Positions 1-5,441 of a DNA stretch of 6,085 nucleotides are shown piece after piece. The stretch comes from Thermoanaerobacterales bacterium. GTDB taxonomy: Bacteria > Bacillota > Thermosediminibacteria > Thermosediminibacterales > Tepidanaerobacteraceae. The stretch spans positions 1-6,085 of the forward strand of contig DUTQ01000070.1 in assembly GCA_012841995.1 (NCBI GenBank), written 5' to 3'. Below the pieces are notes generated by a model. The model saw only the letters and a program-made list of their open reading frames with translations, did no database searches and had not been told where the DNA came from. Position numbers and translations under genes: made by a program. The first letter of the stretch is position 1, and the number at the start of each line of letters is the position of its first letter.

Positions 1-160
1 CAGATTTTCTGTAACAATTCAAATATGATTTTTAAATTACTCTGAAGGGTAATTTTGTATATATGTCCTAATTGATAAGGTATGTTAACTGACAAGCTCG
101 TATTAAACCGAGAATGGTAAATTTATTATCTTTAAGAGAAAAGGTTTGGTGTAATGATAA
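1..160 (+). other. non-coding leader upstream of hemA
   Basis: No gene can be assigned here. The three forward frames are closed by TGA at 43-45, TGA at 26-28 and TAA at 12-14. The first bases could therefore hold at most a very short C-terminal tail of an upstream gene, and nothing supports even that. The DNA is very AT-rich. Besides the 34-55 inverted repeat there is a 4-bp hairpin, CTCG (97-100) with CGAG (109-112). No -35/-10 pair with good spacing stands out: the best loose pair is TTGTAT (55-60) with TATGTT (81-86), whose 20-base spacer is too long. No B12-box, T-box or other recognisable riboswitch core was seen. Confidence 0.5.
34..55. repeat. short perfect inverted repeat in the hemA leader (7-bp arms, 8-bp spacer)
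   Basis: The arms AAATTAC (34-40) and GTAATTT (49-55) are exact reverse complements separated by the 8-base spacer TCTGAAGG. The repeat sits about 105 bp upstream of the hemA start. It could be a protein-binding operator or a weak AT-rich RNA hairpin. Only one G-C pair is present per stem and no long T-run follows directly, so it is a poor candidate for an intrinsic terminator. In AT-rich DNA a 7-bp repeat can arise by chance. Its function is unknown. Confidence 0.35.
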
Positions 161-1468
161 ATGGGAATTAAACAGCTTTTAATGGTAGGGGTAGATCAAA
201 AAACTCCCATTTTGATTAGAGAAAAAGTATGTTTTGATAAAAGAGTATATGAAGCTTTGACAAAGCTTAAGCAAATAGACTGTGTCCTTGAGACAGTCAT
301 TGTTTCTACATGCCACCGAAGTGAGATTTACGCGGTAGTGTCTGAACAAAAGGTGGATCCCTTTATAGAGTTTTTCAGCGATTTTTTTGGTTTTGATAAT
401 GCCGAACTGAAGCCATATATTAGCTCATTAAAGGGGCTTGAAGCAGTGAAACACCTTTTCAGGGTGGCTTGTGGCCTTGAATCCATGGTAGTAGGGGAAG
501 AACAGATTTTAGGCCAGGTAAGGGATGCCTGGAAAATGGCTCAAGATGCTGGAACAACAGGAAAATTTACAAATAAACTTTTTAGGGAAGCAGTTACTTT
601 AGGTAAAAAGGCCAGAACCCAGACTGGTATAACCACTCATTCCCTATCTATCAGCTATATTGCCGTTCTGTTCATTCAGGAGGTCTTTTATGACTTAAAT
701 GATAAAACTGCATATATTATAGGTGCAGGAGAGATGGGAAGGCTTGTCATAAAACATCTTCTAGCAAAAGGCATTGGGCAGGTTTTTGTCTCAAATAGGA
801 CTTATAAAAAGGCATTGGAACTAAAGAAGGAAATTCCAGAAATAACAGTGGTGCCTTATGAAAAAAAATACCAGTACATAAGCAACAGCAATATTGTAGT
901 TAGTGCTACTAATGCACCTCACTATACGGTTAATTTTGATAAGTTTAAAGCCTCTCATAATGGCGATAAGATATGCATAGTGGATATTGCCCTTCCCAGG
1001 GATATAGACCCGCAAATAGCACAAATACAAGGAGTGACATTATATACTGTCGATGATCTGAAAAATACTGCCAAACAAAACCAAAAGAAAAGAGAGCATC
1101 TTGTTTTGGCTATGGAGCAAATGGCAAGGCAAAGTCTGGATGATTTTATCCGCTGGTCAAATGCACTTTGTACAGAGCCTATGATAATAAATATGAATAA
1201 ATATGCTGATGAGGTTTGCAATCGGGAATATGAGAGGGTTATTAATAAACTGCCGGATATTGGTGAAGAGGGAAGAGGTAAATTAAAATACTCACTGGAG
1301 AGAGTTGCAGACAAGATTGTAAATCGCTACTTAATAGGCATAAAGACACTGGCTGAAGAGGGAAAGCTGGACGAGTCAGTAATTGAGGTTTTTGAAGGGG
1401 GCGGTAATCATGAAGAAGATTGTGAAGGTAGGAAGTCGAAAAAGTCCATTGGCATTGGTGCAAACTGA
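161..1468 (+). CDS. hemA: glutamyl-tRNA reductase
   Basis: Cytosolic enzyme that reduces glutamate bound to tRNA(Glu) to glutamate-1-semialdehyde with NADPH, the first committed step of C5 tetrapyrrole synthesis. It has 435 residues, normal for the family. The catalytic cysteine is Cys51 in the motif STCHRSEIY (49-57), where most relatives have STCNR. The substrate-domain signature GLESMVVGEEQILGQ spans 105-119. The NADPH-binding Rossmann motif GAGEMG is at 188-193, SNRT at 211-214 and DIALPRDID at 275-283. A helical dimerisation domain occupies about 320-411. The ATG start is fixed because an in-frame TAA (158-160) touches it. The RBS is weak: GGTG at 148-151 pairs with the 3' half of a consensus site, while AAAAGG (139-144) lies rather far upstream. 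The last 19 codons overlap hemC in another frame and add a Lys/Arg/Gly-rich tail (417-435) beyond the usual domain end. Confidence 0.97.
   Translation: MGIKQLLMVGVDQKTPILIREKVCFDKRVYEALTKLKQIDCVLETVIVSTCHRSEIYAVVSEQKVDPFIEFFSDFFGFDNAELKPYISSLKGLEAVKHLFRVACGLESMVVGEEQILGQVRDAWKMAQDAGTTGKFTNKLFREAVTLGKKARTQTGITTHSLSISYIAVLFIQEVFYDLNDKTAYIIGAGEMGRLVIKHLLAKGIGQVFVSNRTYKKALELKKEIPEITVVPYEKKYQYISNSNIVVSATNAPHYTVNFDKFKASHNGDKICIVDIALPRDIDPQIAQIQGVTLYTVDDLKNTAKQNQKKREHLVLAMEQMARQSLDDFIRWSNALCTEPMIINMNKYADEVCNREYERVINKLPDIGEEGRGKLKYSLERVADKIVNRYLIGIKTLAEEGKLDESVIEVFEGGGNHEEDCEGRKSKKSIGIGAN
1395..1405 (+). promoter_or_regulatory. ribosome binding site deciding the hemC start
   Basis: AAGGGGGCGGT closely resembles the consensus AAGGAGGTGAT and ends 4 bases before ATG 1410. 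It lies inside hemA, where the same bases contribute to the Gly run at residues 413-415. It supports ATG 1410 over the in-frame TTG at 1383, which would add nine residues that precede the conserved HemC N-terminus. Confidence 0.8.
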
Positions 1469-2300
1469 ACTTGTTGTAAGGGAAATGAAAAGCCATTATC
1501 CTGATTGGCAGTTTGAAATAATAACAATGAAAACTAAAGGAGATAAATTTTTAGACACAGATATATATAAACTTGGCAAAGGCGTTTTTGTCAAGGAAAT
1601 TGAGGAAGCAATGCTGTTAGGCACTATTGATTTGGCAGTACATAGCTTAAAGGATGTACCCCATATATTACCTGATGGTCTTACTATCTCTGCGGTGACG
1701 CAGCGGGAAGACCCTCGGGATGTTTTTATTTCTGCAGATGGCACTGGCTTTTTTGAGCTTAAACCCGGAGCCAAGATTGGAACTTCCAGTTTGAGGCGAG
1801 ATGCTCAATTGAAACAACTTCGACCTGATATAAACTGTGTTCCAATACGGGGAAACATAAATACCCGAATACAAAAGATAGAAACTATGCAACTGGATGG
1901 CATTGTGATAGCGGCGGCTGGCGTAAAAAGGTTAGGGCTTGAAGATCGCATAACAGACTACTTTACATGTGAAGAAGTGGTTCCGGCAGTAGGCCAAGGC
2001 GTGCTTGCCATTGAAACAAGGGCCGATGATAAAATGCCTTTATTTGTAGGGTGTATAAACCATAAGGACACGGCTGACGCCATTAAAGGCGAGAGGGCCT
2101 TTATGAAGGTCTTGGGCGGAGGTTGCAAACAGCCCATGGGTGCATATGGGCGAGTTTTGGATGATGACACTGTTGAGCTTATAGGTATGCTGGATATTAA
2201 TGGAACTGTAAGAAGAGGAAAGCTTTTGGGAAAAAGAGCTGACGCACAACAATTAGGTATTAGTCTTGCTAAAAAATTGGAGGAAGGTCATGAAAGGTAA
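1410..2300 (+). CDS. hemC: hydroxymethylbilane synthase (porphobilinogen deaminase)
   Basis: Cytosolic enzyme that joins four porphobilinogen molecules head to tail into the linear tetrapyrrole hydroxymethylbilane, using a covalently bound dipyrromethane cofactor. From ATG 1410 the protein has 296 residues, close to the usual 300-315. It opens with the family N-terminus VGSRKSPLALVQ (7-18). The loop HSLKDVP (78-84) contains the catalytic Asp82, equivalent to Asp84 of E. coli by family knowledge. The substrate/cofactor-binding motifs GTSSLRR (124-130) and RGNINTR (147-153) are intact, as is VGQGVLAIE (194-202). The cofactor-attachment cysteine is Cys239 in GGGCKQPMGAY. All key residues are present, so it should be active. 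It overlaps hemA by 59 bp and the next gene by 11 bp, suggesting translational coupling on both sides. Confidence 0.97.
   Translation: MKKIVKVGSRKSPLALVQTELVVREMKSHYPDWQFEIITMKTKGDKFLDTDIYKLGKGVFVKEIEEAMLLGTIDLAVHSLKDVPHILPDGLTISAVTQREDPRDVFISADGTGFFELKPGAKIGTSSLRRDAQLKQLRPDINCVPIRGNINTRIQKIETMQLDGIVIAAAGVKRLGLEDRITDYFTCEEVVPAVGQGVLAIETRADDKMPLFVGCINHKDTADAIKGERAFMKVLGGGCKQPMGAYGRVLDDDTVELIGMLDINGTVRRGKLLGKRADAQQLGISLAKKLEEGHER
2279..2283 (+). promoter_or_regulatory. ribosome binding site for cobA-hemD
   Basis: A perfect GGAGG core ends 6 bases before ATG 2290 and lies within the last codons of hemC. It favours ATG 2290 over an upstream in-frame start at 2266, because the CobA signature (VYLIGAGPGD) begins within five residues of 2290. 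Confidence 0.8.
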
Positions 2301-3795
2301 AGTATATCTTATAGGTGCCGGCCCAGGCGATCTCGGTTTGATGACATTAAAGGCTGTTGAAGTTCTAAAGCAGGCAGATACTGTAGTCTTTGACCGTTTA
2401 ATAAATCCCCATGTCCTTAAACTTGTCCCAAAGGATGTGGAACTCATAGATGTAAGCAAATTTCCCGGAAACCATACAATACCGCAGGCCGAAATCAATT
2501 GCATTCTCGCAGATAAAGCCCTTCAGGGCAAGAAGGTGATAAGGCTAAAGGGTGGTGACCCTTTTGTCTTTGGGCGAGGCGGTGAAGAAGCCCTTCATTT
2601 ATATGGTCGAGGTATTGACTTTGAGGTAATCCCAGGGGTAACGTCAGCTGTGTCGGTACTGGCATATGCTGGGATTCCGGTAACTCACAGGGGAATAGCT
2701 TCATCATTCCATGTAATTACAGGCCATGGAAAAAGCGAAGACGATTTCCCGGACTTTGAGGCACTGGCAAAACTGGAAGGCACTTTAGTATTTTTGATGG
2801 GAATTAAGAATATGGAGCACATTATAGGCCGCCTCATTGAATGTGGCAAACCCGCAGATACACCTACTGCTGTGATAATGAATGGGACAACACCTTACCA
2901 GAAGATTGCAGTAGGCACATTATCGAATATTTGTGATAATGCAAAGAAGGGCAACATAAAAAATCCTGCTGTCATAGTGGTAGGTGATGTGGTTAAATTG
3001 AGGTCAAAGCTATCCTGGTATGAGAATGGCAGACTTTTTGGCAAGAGGATTCTTTTTGTCGGAAGCTTTGATAAGCAAAACGGGATGCCAAATTCCGGTA
3101 GTCCACTCCAAAGATTGAGACAGGAGGGAGCCGATGTCTTTATATATCCCACACTTAATATAACTACAATAAAGCAAAATGTAAAAAAGCTGATAGATGG
3201 GATTCAAAGCTTTGATATCCTTATTTTTACAAGCAAAAATGGAGTAGAGTCTTTTGTTAAATGCATGAAAGAATATAAGCTTGATGCCCGGTATTTACAT
3301 AATAAACAAATATGGGCTGTAGGACCCCAAACAGCGGCCAAATTATCACAAGCACATCTCTATGCAGATGTAGTGCCAGATACTTATACATCTAAAGCCC
3401 TGTTAAACCATGTTACACAAGAGGATAAGGGTAAAAGGGCTGCCATCATCACATCAGATATAGGCGGAGAGCGGATAATATCCGGGCTTACTAGCTGCGG
3501 GTTAAAAGCCCACAAAGTCATAGCTTACGAGAATAGGCCAAACATTGAAGTCAAAGAGCAACTTTTAGAAGTAATCCATGATGGCATCGATATGGCCATA
3601 TTTACGAGCCCCTCGTCTTTTAACTTTATGAGGGAAATAGTAGGTGACGAGATAGAAGCCCTTAAAGATGCCCAAATCGCTGTAATCGGGCCTGTTACAA
3701 AACAAGCTATACAAAAAGCAGGATACACAGTTGATATAATGCCCCAGGAGCATACACTTAAAGGACTTTCGGAAGAGATACTAGCATATTATTAA
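2290..3795 (+). CDS. cobA-hemD: bifunctional uroporphyrinogen-III C-methyltransferase / uroporphyrinogen-III synthase
   Basis: A fusion of two consecutive activities, 501 residues from ATG 2290. The N-terminal half (about 1-245) is a SAM-dependent uroporphyrinogen-III methyltransferase (SUMT) that makes precorrin-2. It shows VYLIGAGPGDLGLMTLKA (5-22), RLKGGDPFVFGRGGEEA (85-101), PGVTSA (115-120), GIPVTHRG (128-135) and GTLVFLMG (164-171). The C-terminal half (about 250-501) is uroporphyrinogen-III synthase, which cyclises hydroxymethylbilane with inversion of ring D. This family is poorly conserved, but DILIFTSKNGVESF (309-322), AVGPQTA (343-349), ITSDIGGERI (387-396), FTSPSSFNF (438-446), AVIGPVTKQAI (464-474) and the HTLKGLSEEI tail (488-497) fit it well. 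Tyr413 is probably the conserved active-site-region tyrosine. No frame break is seen between domains. Fusing the enzymes that make and consume uroporphyrinogen III should favour the corrinoid/siroheme branch. The gene starts 11 bp before the end of hemC. Confidence 0.95.
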   Translation: MKGKVYLIGAGPGDLGLMTLKAVEVLKQADTVVFDRLINPHVLKLVPKDVELIDVSKFPGNHTIPQAEINCILADKALQGKKVIRLKGGDPFVFGRGGEEALHLYGRGIDFEVIPGVTSAVSVLAYAGIPVTHRGIASSFHVITGHGKSEDDFPDFEALAKLEGTLVFLMGIKNMEHIIGRLIECGKPADTPTAVIMNGTTPYQKIAVGTLSNICDNAKKGNIKNPAVIVVGDVVKLRSKLSWYENGRLFGKRILFVGSFDKQNGMPNSGSPLQRLRQEGADVFIYPTLNITTIKQNVKKLIDGIQSFDILIFTSKNGVESFVKCMKEYKLDARYLHNKQIWAVGPQTAAKLSQAHLYADVVPDTYTSKALLNHVTQEDKGKRAAIITSDIGGERIISGLTSCGLKAHKVIAYENRPNIEVKEQLLEVIHDGIDMAIFTSPSSFNFMREIVGDEIEALKDAQIAVIGPVTKQAIQKAGYTVDIMPQEHTLKGLSEEILAYY

Positions 3796-3823
3796 GGCCA
3801 AAAAAGGCTACAGGTAATACCGC

Positions 3824-3853
3824 TTGCTAATTTTATTTTTCGATGGTTCTAAT
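3824..3853 (+). promoter_or_regulatory. possible internal sigma-A type promoter for hemB-sirC-hemL
   Basis: TTGCTA (3824-3829, 4 of 6 matches to TTGACA) and TCTAAT (3848-3853, 5 of 6 matches to TATAAT) are separated by 18 bases. Transcription would begin near 3860, leaving a short leader that includes the hemB ribosome binding site. An alternative -10, TATCAT (3854-3859), overlaps the region. In AT-rich DNA such matches occur by chance; the main support is that this is the only place in the cluster with room for a promoter. Confidence 0.3.
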
Positions 3854-3868
3854 TATCATTAATTGATT

Positions 3869-3879
3869 GAGAAGGTGAT
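3869..3879 (+). promoter_or_regulatory. ribosome binding site supporting the GTG start of hemB
   Basis: GAGAAGGTGAT is a near-consensus Gram-positive site ending 6 bases before GTG 3886. No in-frame ATG lies nearby upstream, and the protein already begins with the family N-terminal pattern (KRPRRLR), so the non-ATG start is well supported. Confidence 0.75.
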
Positions 3880-3885
3880 TTTGAA

Positions 3886-4866
3886 GTGGAATTTGAACTT
3901 TTAAAAAGGCCTCGAAGGCTAAGACTTAGCCAGAGTATTAGAGATATGGTAAGGGAGACATCATTAGATGTAAAAGACCTCATATATCCCTATTTTGTAG
4001 TTCCCGGACAAGGAATAAAACAAGAGATTAAGTCAATGCCCGGGGTCTTTCATTTTTCCATAGACAAACTAATTGAGGATGCAAAAGAGGCATATGGCCT
4101 AGGTATTCCGGCGATTATGCTCTTTGGCATACCTTCACACAAAGACCAGTTAGCAAGCCAGGCATATGCTGATGACGGCATTGTGCAAAGGGCAGTCAGG
4201 GCTATAAAGGATGTTATGCAATCTTTGATTGTCATAACAGATGTATGCCTTTGCGAATATACTAGTCACGGTCATTGTGGTGTTATTGAAAATTGCTATG
4301 TGGATAATGATAAAACCCTGGAGTTGTTGGCAAAAACTGCTCTATCACATGTGAAGGCTGGGGCAGATATGGTAGCACCTTCAGATATGATGGACGGAAG
4401 GGTAGGTTATATTCGTCAGCTTCTTGACAGGGAGGGTTATGTAAATATACCAATCATGGCATATAGCGCCAAATATGCCTCCAGCTTTTACGGCCCGTTT
4501 AGGGAAGCAGCCCAGTCGACGCCACAGTTTGGGGACAGAAAGACATATCAGATGGATCCGGCAAACTCCGATGAAGCGTTGAGGGAAATCCAGCTGGATA
4601 TAAGCGAAGGTGCCGATATAGTAATGGTAAAGCCTGCCTTGCCATATCTTGATGTAGTAAGGCGTGCCAAAGATAATTTCAATGTGCCTATTGCTACATA
4701 CAATGTAAGCGGTGAGTATGCCATGATAAAGGCTGCAGCCCAAAGTGGTTGGCTTCAAGAAAAGGCAATAGTAATGGAATCTATGGTATCAATGAAACGT
4801 GCAGGGTCAGACATGATAATAACTTATTTTGCAAAGGATGTAGCGAAATGGCTTACTATCCGGTAA
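3886..4866 (+). CDS. hemB: porphobilinogen synthase (5-aminolevulinate dehydratase), zinc type
   Basis: Condenses two molecules of 5-aminolevulinate into porphobilinogen; family members are cytosolic homo-octamers. It has 326 residues, the normal length, starting at GTG 3886. The zinc-binding motif [14 protein letters not shown] (119-132) supplies Cys121, Cys123 and Cys131, marking the zinc-dependent class rather than the Asp-rich magnesium class. The two active-site lysines are Lys196 in [16 protein letters not shown] (191-206) and the Schiff-base Lys249 in [11 protein letters not shown] (246-256). Other family motifs are [11 protein letters not shown] (164-174), YQMDPAN (221-227), [10 protein letters not shown] (271-280) and the [17 protein letters not shown] region (298-314). 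Residue 175 is Tyr where Ala is usual in GRVGAIR, and Ser228 stands where Arg is usual in the PANR motif; neither is a catalytic position. Its 3' end overlaps sirC by 19 bp. Confidence 0.97.
   Translation: MEFELLKRPRRLRLSQSIRDMVRETSLDVKDLIYPYFVVPGQGIKQEIKSMPGVFHFSIDKLIEDAKEAYGLGIPAIMLFGIPSHKDQLASQAYADDGIVQRAVRAIKDVMQSLIVITDVCLCEYTSHGHCGVIENCYVDNDKTLELLAKTALSHVKAGADMVAPSDMMDGRVGYIRQLLDREGYVNIPIMAYSAKYASSFYGPFREAAQSTPQFGDRKTYQMDPANSDEALREIQLDISEGADIVMVKPALPYLDVVRRAKDNFNVPIATYNVSGEYAMIKAAAQSGWLQEKAIVMESMVSMKRAGSDMIITYFAKDVAKWLTIR
4833..4838 (+). promoter_or_regulatory. ribosome binding site deciding the sirC start
   Basis: AAAGGA ends 9 bases before ATG 4848 and lies inside the 3' end of hemB. 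It favours ATG 4848 over the later in-frame ATG 4866, which forms a TAATG stop/start with hemB but lacks an equally well spaced site and would remove the conserved YYPVML N-terminus. Confidence 0.65.
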
Positions 4867-5420
4867 TGCTAAACATACAACATAAAAAGTGCTTAGTTAT
4901 AGGTGGGGGAAAAGTGGCCTACCGAAAGATAAAATCACTATTGAAATGCGGTGGGGAAGTTACCGTAATCTCCGGAGAATTGTGTGATGAAATAGAGCAA
5001 CTTTGCAGTGAAAATCGCATTTGTGTCATTAGAAGGAATTATATTTCAGGTGATGCTATCTGTGGGTATTTTTTGGTGGTATGTGCTGCCAATGATCCTG
5101 AAACAAACCGATTGGCGGCAAAAGAAGCTCAAGCACAGCACATACTGGTAAATGTAGCAGATAATCCACAACTTTCTTCTTACATAGTGCCTTCGGTTTT
5201 AAGACGGCAAGACTTGACAGTGGCAGTGGCTACAGGAGGAAAAAGCCCTCTATTAGCCAAAAGAATACGCCATAAACTCGAAGATATTATAAGTGATGAA
5301 TACGAAGAGCTATTGGAACGATTGGCAAGGGCTAGGGAAAAGGCAAAACAAAGTAATCTTCCCACAAAAGAAAAACTTAAGCTGTATGACAGTATTATAA
5401 ACGAAAGTGGCTTATTTTAG
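4848..5420 (+). CDS. sirC: precorrin-2 dehydrogenase (sirohydrochlorin-forming), SirC/CysG-N/Met8 family
   Basis: NAD+-dependent oxidation of precorrin-2 to sirohydrochlorin, the branch intermediate for siroheme and anaerobic cobalamin synthesis. It has 190 residues, typical of stand-alone SirC. The N-terminus YYPVMLNI (3-10) leads into the Rossmann motif [11 protein letters not shown] (17-27). [10 protein letters not shown] (78-87) and VNVADNP (101-107) follow; Asp105 matches the conserved catalytic aspartate of the family (Asp104 in CysG, Asp141 in Met8p, by family knowledge). The signature [11 protein letters not shown] (110-120) and [20 protein letters not shown] (126-145) is complete. 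A short helical tail (about 146-190) follows. No methyltransferase domain is attached, because that activity sits in cobA-hemD two genes upstream. Whether this copy also chelates iron cannot be judged; stand-alone SirC of Bacillus megaterium does not. It overlaps hemB by 19 bp and ends 21 bases before hemL. Confidence 0.93.
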   Translation: MAYYPVMLNIQHKKCLVIGGGKVAYRKIKSLLKCGGEVTVISGELCDEIEQLCSENRICVIRRNYISGDAICGYFLVVCAANDPETNRLAAKEAQAQHILVNVADNPQLSSYIVPSVLRRQDLTVAVATGGKSPLLAKRIRHKLEDIISDEYEELLERLARAREKAKQSNLPTKEKLKLYDSIINESGLF

Positions 5421-5424
5421 TTAC

Positions 5425-5435
5425 AGAGGAGTGAG
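5425..5435 (+). promoter_or_regulatory. ribosome binding site for hemL
   Basis: AGAGGAGTGAG in the 21-base gap after sirC resembles AAGGAGGTGAT; its GAGGAG core ends 10 bases before ATG 5442. The short gap contains no room for a terminator and promoter, so hemL should be read with sirC. Confidence 0.75.
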
Positions 5436-5441
5436 AGAAAA

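Larger units (their letters stand above)
3796..3885 (+). other. only sizeable intergenic gap in the cluster
   Basis: These 90 bases separate cobA-hemD from hemB, whereas every other junction overlaps or has a 21-base gap. The stretch holds GCC-A6-GGC (3797-3808), a tiny GGTAATACC dyad (3813-3821), then the T-rich run TTTTATTTTT (3831-3840). The stems are too short for a confident intrinsic terminator. A possible promoter (3824-3853) and the hemB ribosome binding site follow. No small gene is evident. Confidence 0.5.

Noticed and set aside
1..45. C-terminal tail of an upstream gene ending at TGA 43-45
   Set aside because: Fourteen codons without any recognisable motif give no support for a coding call.
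1..160. Cobalamin riboswitch or T-box leader controlling the cluster
   Set aside because: A B12 or glutamate-tRNA sensor would be plausible biologically, but no B12-box (GCCACTG) or T-box (GGTGGNACCGCG-like) core is present in the available leader. A longer leader beginning before the window cannot be excluded.
150..168. Fur-like AATGATAA at the hemA start
   Set aside because: Only about 10 of 19 consensus positions match, which is expected by chance in such AT-rich DNA.
955..1314. 119-codon minus-strand open frame opposite hemA
   Set aside because: It is antisense to the well-supported HemA dimerisation domain, with no recognisable family; treated as a shadow.
1383..1409. Upstream TTG start extending hemC by nine residues
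   Set aside because: The strong Shine-Dalgarno site at 1395-1405 points to ATG 1410, and the conserved HemC N-terminus begins there.
3797..3840. Intrinsic terminator after cobA-hemD
   Set aside because: The stems (GCC/GGC around six A's; GGT/ACC) are only three to four base pairs, and the T-run begins about ten bases after the second one. This is too weak to annotate as a terminator, though it is mentioned as a possible partial break.
4381..4758. 125-codon minus-strand open frame opposite hemB
   Set aside because: It is antisense to the conserved HemB catalytic-lysine region, and its translation has no recognisable domain; treated as a shadow.
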